A stretch of 64,000 nt of DNA from Flavobacterium stagni (GCF_004122105.1 NZ_SBKN01000001.1:744001-808000), one strand, 5' to 3'; positions 52,549-62,249 are shown, counted from the stretch's first letter. Numbers and translations are program-made. The notes: generated by a model not told the origin, from the sequence alone.

Positions 52549-53011
52549 ACTACCCAATTTCAAAGGAGATATCGGAATCTATTTTAGGAGAAACTCCCCT
52601 GTTTTGTTGTACGCCGTTGCATTAATCATTTTGGTGTCCTCGACTCTTATCTTTGGCGAATCCATCCTTTACTTATTTTTCCCAATTGCAACTTTGTGTA
52701 TTATCCTTTTTATTTTAGCTACGGCTCCTGATAAATATGTAGTTTGTTTTTATGAAAATGAACTGATTTATCATAAAGGGAAAAAAAGTCAATCTTTTTC
52801 CTATCAGTCCATTAAAGAAGTTAAATCTACGTGGTCAAAAGCAGGTTGGATGTTCGTTTTACGAATGGATGATTGCCGTCCCATTCGCTTTTGTTTGGGT
52901 GTAGATTATGTACAAAGTAGTTCAGTTGAAGATTTTGAAAAGTTCCTTCAGGAAAAGGCTTCAGAGGCAAAATTGAAATTTCAAAAGGATCATTTTCACG
53001 GTTGGTTTTAG
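52532..53011 (+). CDS. Small membrane protein with PH-like domain, in the biotin cluster
   Basis: 159 residues. Two adjoining membrane helices (~25-62), then about 90 soluble residues whose pattern (FYENELIYHKGKKSQSFSYQSIKEVKSTWSK in strands) looks like a bacterial PH-type domain. I do not recognise a specific family. It overlaps bioA by 17 bp, so it is made with it. The ketosynthase-like gene begins 25 bp later from its own promoter element, which overlaps this gene's last base. A role in biotin synthesis is only suggested by position. Confidence 0.65.
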   Translation: MMNPDKLPNFKGDIGIYFRRNSPVLLYAVALIILVSSTLIFGESILYLFFPIATLCIILFILATAPDKYVVCFYENELIYHKGKKSQSFSYQSIKEVKSTWSKAGWMFVLRMDDCRPIRFCLGVDYVQSSSVEDFEKFLQEKASEAKLKFQKDHFHGWF

Positions 53012-53019
53012 TACCTTTG
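53012..53019 (+). promoter_or_regulatory. Candidate -7 element TACCTTTG for the ketosynthase-like gene
   Basis: Perfect TAnnTTTG match starting right after the previous stop codon. It predicts a leader of only about 13 nt before GTG 53037. No good -33 TTG. Confidence 0.5.
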
Positions 53020-53036
53020 CATTTCAAAAATATCCA

Positions 53037-54188
53037 GTGAAACACCGTATTTCCATTACTGCTTTAGCAACCGTATCGCCTTTGGGTTCGGATGTACGAA
53101 CTATTCGTGAGGCGTATACTTCTAAAGCCACCTCGATTCAAAAAAAGCGTGTTGGGGCGCAAGAGTATTGGGTGGCTCCCTTAATGGAATCCGATCAAGC
53201 ACGTTTAGCGGCCATTCGACTCTCGGAGGCGAAGTACAAAAACTTGGATCCTTCTGTGATTATGGCGTTGGATGTGAGTCGGCGTGCCGTAGCACAAGCC
53301 GGTTGGCAAGCGGGCGATGCGATTGGTATCAATATCGGTTCGTCGCGCGGTGCTACGCAGTTGTTCGAACAATTTCATCACGAGTTTATCACTACAGGCA
53401 AAACTCCGACCTTGAGTTCGCCCACCACCACTTTGGGCAATTTGTCGAGTTGGGTTGCCCACGATTTAAAGTCGGCCGGACCCGAAATTTCCCACTCCAT
53501 CACTTGTTCGACTGCCTTGCATGCTATTTTAAATGCCGTGGCTTGGTTGGAAGCAGGAATGGCCGATCGATTTATTGCAGGTGGAAGTGAAGCCCCATTG
53601 ACTCCATTTACCTTAGCTCAAATGCAAGCGTTAAAAATTTACTCTCGAGAAACCGATGGGTATCCGTGTAAGGCCATGGATTTGGATAAACTTCGCAATA
53701 CCATGGTGTTGGGTGAGGGGGCAGGCGTAGTGGCTTTGGAGCGCAATGCCAAAAATGCGTTGGCTTATATCACAGGTTTGGGTTATGCTACGGATGAATT
53801 GGAACACAATATTTCCATTTCGGATGAGGCGGTTTGTTTTCAAAAATCGATGACAATGGCGATGGGTGATTTGCCTTTTTCTGAAATCGATGCCATTGTA
53901 ATGCATGCACCAGGAACCATTAAAGGCGATTTGTCGGAATACAAAGCGATTCAAAAAGTATTTGGCGATAAATTACCGTTATTGACTACCAACAAATGGA
54001 AAATCGGTCACACTTTTGGCTCATCAGGGGTCTTGAGTTTGGAGTTGGCTGTGTTGATGTTGCAGGAACAAACTTTTTTCGGAACTCCTTTTGGATCTTC
54101 AATTTCCCTCACAAAACCGATGAAAAACATTTTGGTGAATGCAGTAGGTTTTGGAGGAAATGCGGTAACACTATTGATTTCGCTATAA
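53037..54188 (+). CDS. Ketosynthase-like protein (FabF-related) in the biotin cluster
   Basis: 383 residues from a GTG start, with no better start nearby. A condensing-enzyme (thiolase) fold: SITCSTALHAILNAVAW holds the acyl-binding Cys157. The first catalytic His motif, normally NAHGTxT, reads MHAPGTIKGD, so Pro292 takes the His position while His290 sits two residues before. The second His motif NKWKIGHTFGSSG (Lys320, His325) is intact. Shorter than FabF (~410). It could extend an acyl chain for the pimeloyl precursor of biotin, or be a decarboxylase-defective synthase. Overlaps recX by 6 bp at the 3' ends. Confidence 0.85.
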   Translation: MKHRISITALATVSPLGSDVRTIREAYTSKATSIQKKRVGAQEYWVAPLMESDQARLAAIRLSEAKYKNLDPSVIMALDVSRRAVAQAGWQAGDAIGINIGSSRGATQLFEQFHHEFITTGKTPTLSSPTTTLGNLSSWVAHDLKSAGPEISHSITCSTALHAILNAVAWLEAGMADRFIAGGSEAPLTPFTLAQMQALKIYSRETDGYPCKAMDLDKLRNTMVLGEGAGVVALERNAKNALAYITGLGYATDELEHNISISDEAVCFQKSMTMAMGDLPFSEIDAIVMHAPGTIKGDLSEYKAIQKVFGDKLPLLTTNKWKIGHTFGSSGVLSLELAVLMLQEQTFFGTPFGSSISLTKPMKNILVNAVGFGGNAVTLLISL

Positions 54189-54671
54189 TTCGGGGGCGGT
54201 TTTTTCGAATTCATGGGCTTTTTCAAAAACCCGATCATTTTCCCACCCTTTTCGCAATAGGTAATCACAAAATTTCTTTTTCTTTTTTAGGAGATTTGAC
54301 TCACGAATACTTTCCCATTGGTGGATAGCGAGTTGGTCAAAAGTGGTTTCATATTCCTCAGGGTTGATTTCTTTCAACGCTTTCTGAATGAGAAAATCTG
54401 AGATTTGGCGCGCTTTTAATTCGATTTTGATCCGCACCTTACCCCATTTTTTTTGATGGAATTTACTTACAGCAAATAACAAAGCAAAACGCTCTTCGTT
54501 TAAATAATTGTTATGCAAGAGATAGACAATAATTTCGTCTTTTTCAGCGGTCGAAATCGCGTATTCTCTTAGCTTTTGCTGGACTTCAGCATGACAGCGT
54601 TCCTGATAGGCGCAAAATTGCTCCATTTTAGAGCGGACTTCTTTCGGGGAAAGTGCTGAATTTGAGGTCAA
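54183..54671 (-). CDS. recX: Regulatory protein RecX
   Basis: Small helical modulator of RecA filaments. 162 residues. The repeated three-helix units are visible: EQFCAYQERCHAEVQQKLREY, then NYLNEERFALLFAVSKFHQKKWGKVRIKIELKARQI and IQKALKEINPEEYETTFDQLA. The start is taken as TTG 54671 (MTSNSALSPKEVRSK, as in relatives); an ATG 15 codons on is an alternative. Convergent with the ketosynthase-like gene. recA is not in the window. Confidence 0.88.
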   Translation of the reverse strand: MTSNSALSPKEVRSKMEQFCAYQERCHAEVQQKLREYAISTAEKDEIIVYLLHNNYLNEERFALLFAVSKFHQKKWGKVRIKIELKARQISDFLIQKALKEINPEEYETTFDQLAIHQWESIRESNLLKKKKKFCDYLLRKGWENDRVFEKAHEFEKTAPEL

Positions 54672-54722
54672 AACGTAAAAAATTGAGTGTTAAATTGTTA
54701 ATAATTTAGTAATACAAAACTA

Positions 54723-54752
54723 TTGAAATTCTGTGATTTGGATGTAATTTTG
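54723..54752 (+). promoter_or_regulatory. Promoter of the large T9SS protein: TTG, 19 bp, TAATTTTG
   Basis: TTG at 54723-54725 and TAATTTTG at 54745-54752 with a 19-bp spacer, the best-fitting arrangement in the window. The leader should be about 20 nt. Confidence 0.75.
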
Positions 54753-54776
54753 TAAGCTGGAAAAAAATTAACTTTT

Positions 54777-57700
54777 ATGCTATTCAAAAGAGTATTTTTA
54801 GTTGTACTACTACTTTTAAAATTTACTACGTATTCCCAAGTAAATTTAACGGCTGGAGCACCAACCTATTTTGAAAACTTTAATACGTTGGCAAATACAG
54901 GTACTCCGACATGGACAGACAACACCACGCCGCTTGTTGGTTGGTACAGTACTAAAAATGGTACAACCTATGGAATCAATACAGGTTCAAACAATGCGAA
55001 TAATGTCTATAGTTTTGGTGCTAGCTTAGCAACAGATAGAGCTTTAGGTGCAATTTCTACAGCTACAACTCATCGTTTTGCAGTTCGAATCAAAAATAAC
55101 GATCCTGTACAGAGTATTACTTCTTTAACCATAAATTTTACAGGGGAACATTGGCGTGTAAACACTACGACTCAAGCATTAGTTTTTGAATATCAAAAAG
55201 GTGCTACTGCATTAGCAACGGGAACTTGGACAGCAGATACAAATTTAGATTTTGGAAATTTAAGTACTGGAGCAGCAGCAGCTATAGACGGGACGTTACC
55301 AGCAAATCAAGCAGCAAAGTCTTCTACAATTACGATTACATTAGCTCCTGGCGAAGAAATTTGGTTACGATGGACAAAATCGGCTACAAATAGTCATGGT
55401 TTAGCAATTGATGATTTGAATATAGCGGCCACTTTTGTTTCTCCCTGCACTCCGCCAACTAATCCTACAGGCTCTATTACAGGAACTACCCCCGCATGTT
55501 CGTCCACAACATTGACGTATACGGGAACGGCTACTGCGCCTGTGGTGAACTATTGGCAAACGTCAGCTACAGGAATGTCTACAGCCAATAATGCGGCTTC
55601 ACCTTTAGCGGTGACTACTTCTGGAAATTATTATGTACGTGCTTATGATCCAACCTCGGGTTCGGGGTGTTGGTCAACTACGGCTGTTGGGCCGTATGCA
55701 GTGGTGATTAATCCTGCTGTATCGATTACCACCCAACCCACAAATCAATCCATTGCAGCGGCACAGAATACGACTTTCACTGTCGTAGCTTCTAATGCAA
55801 CGGCTTACCAATGGCAAGTATCCACTGATAGTGGTGCTACATGGACCAACTTAACCAATACCGGTGTTTATACTACAGTAACTACAGCAACCATGAACAT
55901 TACTGGGGCAACCTTTGCGATGAATGGATACCAATACCGTTGTGTTGTAAGTGGAACGGCTCCATGTGCTGCGGTGAATTCAACAGCGGCAACATTGTCT
56001 GTTGTGAATGCGATAAATACCATTGCCGATTTAGGAACACAAGTAACCGCTGCTTTTGTCCCTCAAGCAACATTGGATCATGTAATTTTTAAATTTCAAG
56101 TGAGTCCGACGGTTACTACCAATCTTCAAGGTATTGCCAACGTGGTAACTGCGGGGACTTATGTTTCTGCGGATATTGTGAATTTGAAAGTTCGTTATTC
56201 AGCCGATAATGTGTTAGACGCTGCGGATATAACCTTAAGTACATTAACCACTCCGGGTGTAGCAGGGGCCAAAACTTTTCCGGCTTTTACTGCTCAATCA
56301 ATTACTGGTGGTACTACAGGTTATATTTTCATTACCGCAGATGTTTCAGCAACGGCAGTTGTTGGGAATACGATTTCTTTAAATGCAGTTACTACGGCAA
56401 ATTTAATTTTCTCTTTAGGAACAAAAACGGGAACTACGACTGCAGGTGGTACACAAACAATTGCGCCTTCTGCACCTTTAGTGCCTGCGAGTTTTACCAA
56501 AGGTTGTACAACCAATACTACGCAAATTTTGAATTGGACGGCGCCAGCTTCCGGGTCTTATGATGGTTATATAGTAGTAGCTCGTCAAGGTGGTTTAAAT
56601 CCGCATGCGATTACTTCGTTAGTGGCTTCCTCACAAACCTTCAATACTGATTTTTCATTAGCACCCACTTATGGAAGTACAGCACCCTTATCGCGCGTAG
56701 TCTATATTGGAACGGGTACAACGGCTACGATTACAGGTTTGACTACAGGTGCGACCTATGTTTTTGAAATTTATACTTTTAGAAATAACGGTCCGACTAA
56801 CTCAGTCTATTCCACAACATCACGCACGACTACACAATTGATCGGACTCAACAATGTAACAAGTGCTTCGTCAACAGCGGGGAATACCACCGGATTGATT
56901 GGTTGGGCAAATCCTAATGCCATTTGTTATGATCAAGTGTTAGTTGTTGTAACAAGTGCGGCGGGTATTACTTTCACGCCTACTGGGGATGGAAGTGCTT
57001 ATACTGCGAATCCAGCATTTACAGCTTTTAATCAAGTGGTCTATGCTTCCAGTGGTAACAATGTAAATATTACAGGATTAACCAATGGCGTTACCTATTA
57101 TGTTGAAATTTTTGTTCGCTTTGGAACCCAATGGAGTACAGGTGTAGAAGTAAGTTGTACACCACAAAACATAGTACCTACGGTTTTTAAAACGGGGGAT
57201 TTGTTGTTGATTGCTTATAACAATAATGCTGCTGGAGGAGATGATGATATACGTTTAGTTACATTAGTTGATGTGAATCCAGGGACTAGCTTTTTATGGA
57301 CTAATGCAACTTATGAAACAGGAGGCTCACCTGCCGCAAATGTGAGAACCGATAAATGGTATGAATGCCGCGCAGATATCGCTCCTACAGGAAATGTACC
57401 CTATTTGGAATTTACCTACAATGGTGCTACACCTATACCTGCCGGTTCTGTTTTTTGTATTACAACCGATAACGGCGGAACAGCAACCGTTATTTCTTGT
57501 GTTTCGCCATCAGGAACAACGTATACAACTTTTACAATTAGTGGAAAATCGGCAGATGGTAACTCTTTATTGAGTCATACTTCTGTAAATGTATCAACAT
57601 CAAATCCAGACTCCATGTTTTTGATGCAAGGCTATTTTACGTATAATGCTTCGGGCTCAACATTTACAGGTACAGTATTGTCAGGTGTTCAAGATGGTGG

Positions 57701-60080
57701 TTTGTGGTATACTTTAGCAGATGATTTAAGTGGCGTGGTTACTCCATCTGCTAATCTTCGCAGATCTAGAAAACACCCTGCATTGGAATGTGCTTCATTG
57801 CAAGCAAATACGACAACAGGTACTTATGCTCGTAGTTATACGGTATCTCCGGCAGCCACGTATACTGTAGGAAATAGAGCCTATTTGATTGGAAATATTG
57901 TAAATTATTCCACCAATTGGACGAGTAGTTTCGGGACTTGTCCTTCACCTTCACCTTTTGTAATTAACGCTTCAGACCCTTTTAACAAATGGAATGGTTC
58001 AGCCAATACTAATTGGTTTGACTGTAATAACTGGAGTTTGCTTACAATTCCTGATGAATTAACAGACGTGGTGATTGATAATACGGCTGTTAATGATGCC
58101 GTAGTTGATTATACTGCAGCTAATTCAGATACTTTTTCAGATTTGGCAAAATGTAAAGATTTAACGGTTTCTGGGCGTAAAGTCCAAGTGCAAGGAAATG
58201 TCTTGAATAAATTGGAAGTACATGGTAATTTAGTGCTTAGCGGGACTGGAGTTGTTGATATGGATGATTCTAATTCAGCTACAAATGATGGTCAATTGTA
58301 TTTGTATGGGAATTGGACGAATTCAATTTCTAATGCCGCTTTTGAGGAAGGAAATGGGACCGTTCATTTTGTAGGAAGTGCAACACAAGTGATTAACTCC
58401 AATGTGCATACCAATGTAGAGCAGTTTTACAATGTGGTTTTGGACAATGACTTTACTACTGCTGTTTCCAATAATTTGTATGCTAAAGGAAATTTAGAAT
58501 TGAAAATCAATAAAATATTGACCATTGGAACGGGCGATCATGTGTTTGCTTATAAGAAACTAACCAGCAATGGAGATATTATCATAAACAATTCAGGTCA
58601 ATTGGTACAAGTAGATGAAACCGACACCAATGATGGGGATTACTCGGGAACAAAATTCCGTTTGACACGAACAGCACAAGCAAAGCATTATGACTATATT
58701 TATTGGAGTGCGCCAACGGAGAATTACATGGTAACTAACTTGCCTACCGATTACCATTATTTCTGGAATCCGACTTACGCCAATACCAATGGAACACAAG
58801 GGAATTGGAATAGTGCCTCAGGTTCTATGGTGAAAGGAAAAGGGTATATCGCTAGAGCGTCCAATAATTCAACTACAGCCGTGGCATTATCAGCTACATT
58901 TACAGGTAAACCCAATAACGGTCAACTGACATTACCGATTAGTCGTGGAAATTATGATGGAGCGGATTATGATGCAGATTTAACGAACGCCACCAATGCC
59001 TTAACAACGAGATACGACGACAACTGGAATTTAGTAGGAAATCCATATCCTTCAGCTATTGATGCTGAGGAGTTTTTGGTGCTCAACCAATCGGTTATTG
59101 AAGGATCTATTTGGGTTTGGAAGCATGGATTGAATCCGACTTCATCTACAAGTCCGTTTTACAATAACTACCAATACAATTATAATCCGACTTCAGATTA
59201 CATCAAATACAACGGGTTAGGTTCAACAGAGCCCGACACATTTGCAGGGAAAATCGCTTCTGGACAAGGGTTTATGGTGAATATGTTGCATGCTGCGGCG
59301 ACACCTAATACGTTAACTTTTACCAATAATCTTCGTGCAGATGCTTCAATTATGTCGTATGACAATACCGATTTCTTCCGTGCGAATTGGATGCAAAATC
59401 AGAAGCACCGTATTTGGTTGGATATTGTAAACACTAATACAGGTTCGAAAGATCGTACACTCGTAGGCTATGCCACCAATGCCACCAATGGTCGTGATCA
59501 ATTGTATGATTGTATATCAAAAATCACAGGTGATTTGAGCGTGTATTCCATGATTCAAGATGAACCGTTTTCTATTCAAGGAAAAGGATTGCCTTTTAAT
59601 AGTAATGATCGCATTCCTTTAGGGGTAAATGTGAATACCAACGGTACTTATCAATTGGCTATTTACAAAACCGATGGCTTATTTGCGGGTCAGCAAGCAA
59701 TTTACATTGAGGATAAAGTGACGGGTCATTTCCATGATTTAAAAGCAAGTCCGTTTACATTTACCTTGCCTCAAGGTGTGTATAATAATCGTTTCGTGTT
59801 GCGTTTCAATGTCCCAGGTTCAAGTTTAAGCAATACTGATTTTACATCATCACAGTCAGTGATTACTGCGGTAAAGAATCAAGTAATTACTGCGCAATCT
59901 GCAGAAGAGCCTATTCAAGAAATGCACGTGATGGATGTTTTAGGACGAACGCTTTGTTTGGTTAAAGGGAATGATACAAATTCGCTTGCCACTCCTGCTT
60001 TAGAAGTTGCTCACCAAACCGTAGTCGTTAAAATACAATTAGAAAGTGGAATTGTTGTTACTCGAAAAGTGCAATTGTAA
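54777..60080 (+). CDS. Very large modular T9SS-secreted protein (1767 aa) with type C sorting domain
   Basis: Signal peptide (MLFKRVFLVVLLLLKFTTYSQ). Modules in order, approximate: a beta-sandwich of the FENFNTLANTGTPTWTDN type (~25-215), an Ig-like module (~220-310), another (~310-405, AYQWQVSTDSGATWTNLTN), a beta-rich module (~410-565), two fibronectin-type III-like modules (~570-690 and ~690-800), a lamin-tail-like module (~800-940), a T9SS-type beta region starting at FNKWNGSANTNWFDCNNW (~1069), a long beta domain, and a C-terminal sorting domain (~1690-1767) ending VVKIQLESGIVVTRKVQL, type C. No catalytic motif found. Likely a surface adhesin or matrix protein. Own promoter and terminator. 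Confidence 0.85.
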   Translation: MLFKRVFLVVLLLLKFTTYSQVNLTAGAPTYFENFNTLANTGTPTWTDNTTPLVGWYSTKNGTTYGINTGSNNANNVYSFGASLATDRALGAISTATTHRFAVRIKNNDPVQSITSLTINFTGEHWRVNTTTQALVFEYQKGATALATGTWTADTNLDFGNLSTGAAAAIDGTLPANQAAKSSTITITLAPGEEIWLRWTKSATNSHGLAIDDLNIAATFVSPCTPPTNPTGSITGTTPACSSTTLTYTGTATAPVVNYWQTSATGMSTANNAASPLAVTTSGNYYVRAYDPTSGSGCWSTTAVGPYAVVINPAVSITTQPTNQSIAAAQNTTFTVVASNATAYQWQVSTDSGATWTNLTNTGVYTTVTTATMNITGATFAMNGYQYRCVVSGTAPCAAVNSTAATLSVVNAINTIADLGTQVTAAFVPQATLDHVIFKFQVSPTVTTNLQGIANVVTAGTYVSADIVNLKVRYSADNVLDAADITLSTLTTPGVAGAKTFPAFTAQSITGGTTGYIFITADVSATAVVGNTISLNAVTTANLIFSLGTKTGTTTAGGTQTIAPSAPLVPASFTKGCTTNTTQILNWTAPASGSYDGYIVVARQGGLNPHAITSLVASSQTFNTDFSLAPTYGSTAPLSRVVYIGTGTTATITGLTTGATYVFEIYTFRNNGPTNSVYSTTSRTTTQLIGLNNVTSASSTAGNTTGLIGWANPNAICYDQVLVVVTSAAGITFTPTGDGSAYTANPAFTAFNQVVYASSGNNVNITGLTNGVTYYVEIFVRFGTQWSTGVEVSCTPQNIVPTVFKTGDLLLIAYNNNAAGGDDDIRLVTLVDVNPGTSFLWTNATYETGGSPAANVRTDKWYECRADIAPTGNVPYLEFTYNGATPIPAGSVFCITTDNGGTATVISCVSPSGTTYTTFTISGKSADGNSLLSHTSVNVSTSNPDSMFLMQGYFTYNASGSTFTGTVLSGVQDGGLWYTLADDLSGVVTPSANLRRSRKHPALECASLQANTTTGTYARSYTVSPAATYTVGNRAYLIGNIVNYSTNWTSSFGTCPSPSPFVINASDPFNKWNGSANTNWFDCNNWSLLTIPDELTDVVIDNTAVNDAVVDYTAANSDTFSDLAKCKDLTVSGRKVQVQGNVLNKLEVHGNLVLSGTGVVDMDDSNSATNDGQLYLYGNWTNSISNAAFEEGNGTVHFVGSATQVINSNVHTNVEQFYNVVLDNDFTTAVSNNLYAKGNLELKINKILTIGTGDHVFAYKKLTSNGDIIINNSGQLVQVDETDTNDGDYSGTKFRLTRTAQAKHYDYIYWSAPTENYMVTNLPTDYHYFWNPTYANTNGTQGNWNSASGSMVKGKGYIARASNNSTTAVALSATFTGKPNNGQLTLPISRGNYDGADYDADLTNATNALTTRYDDNWNLVGNPYPSAIDAEEFLVLNQSVIEGSIWVWKHGLNPTSSTSPFYNNYQYNYNPTSDYIKYNGLGSTEPDTFAGKIASGQGFMVNMLHAAATPNTLTFTNNLRADASIMSYDNTDFFRANWMQNQKHRIWLDIVNTNTGSKDRTLVGYATNATNGRDQLYDCISKITGDLSVYSMIQDEPFSIQGKGLPFNSNDRIPLGVNVNTNGTYQLAIYKTDGLFAGQQAIYIEDKVTGHFHDLKASPFTFTLPQGVYNNRFVLRFNVPGSSLSNTDFTSSQSVITAVKNQVITAQSAEEPIQEMHVMDVLGRTLCLVKGNDTNSLATPALEVAHQTVVVKIQLESGIVVTRKVQL

Positions 60081-60097
60081 TTTCAATTATAAGTAAT

Positions 60098-60128
60098 AAA
60101 AAAGTCCCGATGTTGTCGGGACTTTTTT
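60098..60128. terminator. Bidirectional terminator between the T9SS protein and bioB
   Basis: AAAAAAGTCCCGA (60098-60110) pairs with TCGGGACTTTTTT (60116-60128) around TGTTG. Both arms have A/T runs, so it works for both convergent genes. Confidence 0.92.
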
Positions 60129-60146
60129 TATGAAGTAAAATAGTTT

Positions 60147-61232
60147 TTATTTTCCTTTAATTGAAGCTTTCACATTACGTTCAATGCTATGGCCTGGACG
60201 TGACCATTTTGGTTTTTCACCTAAGGGTTGGAACTGTGAATCTTCCGCTTCAATCGTTTTGGGTTGCATTAATTTGATGAATGGTTTTTGGGGTTGCAAT
60301 CCAAGTAATTCAAACATTTTCATGTCTTCGTTTACATCTGGATTAGGTGTAGTCAATAACTTGTCACCCGCAAAGATTGAATTGGCTCCTGCAAAGAAAC
60401 ACATGGCTTGTCCTTCGCGCGACATTTCTGTTCGACCCGCAGACAAACGAACTTGTGTTTCGGGCATCACAATACGTGTAGTGGCTACCATACGAATCAT
60501 TTCCCAAATTTCAACAGGTTTTTCATTTTCCATTGGCGTACCTTCTACAGCTACTAGTGCGTTAATTGGCACCGATTCAGGTTGTGGATCAAGTGTCGCT
60601 AATGCTACTAACATTCCGGCACGGTCTTCAACACTTTCCCCCATACCAATGATACCACCACTACAAACAGTAACATTTGTTTTGCGAACATTTTCAATAG
60701 TTTGAATACGGTCTTCAAATCCGCGGGTAGAAATCACTTCTTTATAATATTCTTCAGAAGTATCGAGGTTATGGTTGTAGGCATACAATCCTGCTTCAGC
60801 CAAACGTTGCGCTTGGTTTTCGGTTAACATACCCAACGTACAACACACTTCCATGTCTAGTTTATTGATCGTACGCACCATTTCCAACACTTGGTCAAAT
60901 TCAGGTCCGTCTTTCACATTTCGCCATGCGGCTCCCATACAAACACGAGAGGAACCTGAGGCTTTAGCCCGTAAAGCCTGAGCTTTCACTTGGTTTACCG
61001 ACATTAAATCGTTTCCTTCAATATCGGTATGGTAGCGTGCCGCTTGTGGACAATAACCACAATCCTCTGGACAGCCGCCTGTTTTAATTGATAAAAGTGT
61101 TGACACCTGAACCACATTAGGGTCATGATGTAAACGGTGTATAGATGCTGCTTCAAATAACAAATCCATTAAAGGTTTGTTGTAAATAGCAATAATTTCT
61201 TCTTTGGTCCAATTATGTCTAATTTCACTCAT
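60147..61232 (-). CDS. bioB: Biotin synthase
   Basis: Radical-SAM enzyme that inserts sulfur into dethiobiotin. 361 residues. The [4Fe-4S] motif CPEDCGYCPQ follows LLSIKTGG. Other conserved pieces: RVCMGAAWRNVKDGPEF, VCCTLGMLTENQA, YNHNLDTSEEYYKEVISTR, SGGIIGMGES and RLSAGRTEMS, which holds the Arg that binds the [2Fe-2S] cluster. Not next to bioF-D-A: recX and a 5.3-kb T9SS gene lie between, and it is on the other strand. A very good promoter lies upstream (61255-61284). Confidence 0.97.
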   Translation of the reverse strand: MSEIRHNWTKEEIIAIYNKPLMDLLFEAASIHRLHHDPNVVQVSTLLSIKTGGCPEDCGYCPQAARYHTDIEGNDLMSVNQVKAQALRAKASGSSRVCMGAAWRNVKDGPEFDQVLEMVRTINKLDMEVCCTLGMLTENQAQRLAEAGLYAYNHNLDTSEEYYKEVISTRGFEDRIQTIENVRKTNVTVCSGGIIGMGESVEDRAGMLVALATLDPQPESVPINALVAVEGTPMENEKPVEIWEMIRMVATTRIVMPETQVRLSAGRTEMSREGQAMCFFAGANSIFAGDKLLTTPNPDVNEDMKMFELLGLQPQKPFIKLMQPKTIEAEDSQFQPLGEKPKWSRPGHSIERNVKASIKGK

Positions 61233-61254
61233 ATGTGAAGGGTTTTAAGAATTT

Positions 61255-61284
61255 CAAAGGTAACGAATTCCTTTGGTTTTGCAA
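61255..61284 (-). promoter_or_regulatory. bioB promoter: TTG, 19 bp, TACCTTTG
   Basis: On the minus strand, TTG at 61284-61282 and TACCTTTG at 61262-61255, spacer 19 bp. Predicted leader of about 18 nt. No obvious BirA/BioR operator is seen. Confidence 0.72.
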
Positions 61285-61286
61285 TA

Positions 61287-62222
61287 TTATGACTGAGCGT
61301 CTAAAAAGTAGTCAGCAGCTATTTGTTTGTCTTTGGCTATCTGTGACTTAAGCGTGTTGAGGTCTTCAAATTTTTGTTCTGGGCGAATGTATTCAATCAA
61401 TTCAAGCGTGATTTTTTCACCATAAATTGAAGTGTTAAAGTCAAATAGATGAATTTCGATACTTTGGGATTGACCGTTTACAGTAGGCCGATTACCGATA
61501 TTCATGACACCTTGACACTTCTTATTATCGATATGGGCAAAAGCAATATACACTCCATTGCACGGAATTAATTTTTCAGAAGTCTCTATCGCTATATTCG
61601 CTGTTGGAAAACCAATTGTTCGTCCAATTTGTTGGCCTTGAACAACAGTTCCATTCAATGTATAATTGTATCCCAAATAGTCATTGGCAATTTTGATCTT
61701 GCCTCGATGAAGTGCTTCACGAATTTTAGTAGAACTAATGGTGATTTCATTTATTTCTTCCGCAGAAATCTGTTCAACTTCAAATCCGTGTACAGCTCCA
61801 AAATGAATTAGGTCTTCTATGGTTGCTGTTCGGTTACGACCAAATCGGTGATCATAGCCAATAATGATTTTTTTTACATTGAATTTTTTAACCAGAACAT
61901 TCACAACAAATTCTTCTGCAGTGAGTCGCGAAAATTCTTTATCAAATGGATGAATGACTAAGAAATCAATATTTTGATGGGCTAACAAAACTTTTTTTTC
62001 TTCAATAGAATTTAAAAGTTGTAGGGAAGAGGAGTCTTGTAATACGGTTCTTGGATGTGGGTGAAATGTAAGCACTAAACTTTTTAACTCCATTTTTTGA
62101 GCAGATTCCGTAAGCTTTTTAATTATTTTTTGATGTCCTAAATGCACACCGTCAAATGTGCCTAAAGTCACTACAGTGCCTTTGGATGTTGGGAATTCTG
62201 CTATGTTAAAAAAGGTTTCCAA
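61287..62222 (-). CDS. ribF: Bifunctional riboflavin kinase/FAD synthetase
   Basis: Phosphorylates riboflavin to FMN and adenylates it to FAD. 311 residues from TTG 62222 (METFFNIAEF; no ATG lies near). N-terminal nucleotidyltransferase domain with VTLGTFDGVHLGHQKII and IIGYDHRFGRNRTATIEDL and the ISSTKIREAL motif; C-terminal flavokinase with GRTIGFPTANIAI and GVMNIGNRPTVNG. Full length. A TACCTTTG element at 62242-62249 agrees with the TTG start. Confidence 0.95.
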   Translation of the reverse strand: METFFNIAEFPTSKGTVVTLGTFDGVHLGHQKIIKKLTESAQKMELKSLVLTFHPHPRTVLQDSSSLQLLNSIEEKKVLLAHQNIDFLVIHPFDKEFSRLTAEEFVVNVLVKKFNVKKIIIGYDHRFGRNRTATIEDLIHFGAVHGFEVEQISAEEINEITISSTKIREALHRGKIKIANDYLGYNYTLNGTVVQGQQIGRTIGFPTANIAIETSEKLIPCNGVYIAFAHIDNKKCQGVMNIGNRPTVNGQSQSIEIHLFDFNTSIYGEKITLELIEYIRPEQKFEDLNTLKSQIAKDKQIAADYFLDAQS

Positions 62223-62241
62223 ATCTTCAAAACGATGGCTC

Positions 62242-62249
62242 CAAAGGTA
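62242..62249 (-). promoter_or_regulatory. Candidate -7 element TACCTTTG for ribF
   Basis: Perfect TAnnTTTG match on the minus strand, leader of about 15 nt to TTG 62222. No FMN riboswitch is visible. Confidence 0.5.
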
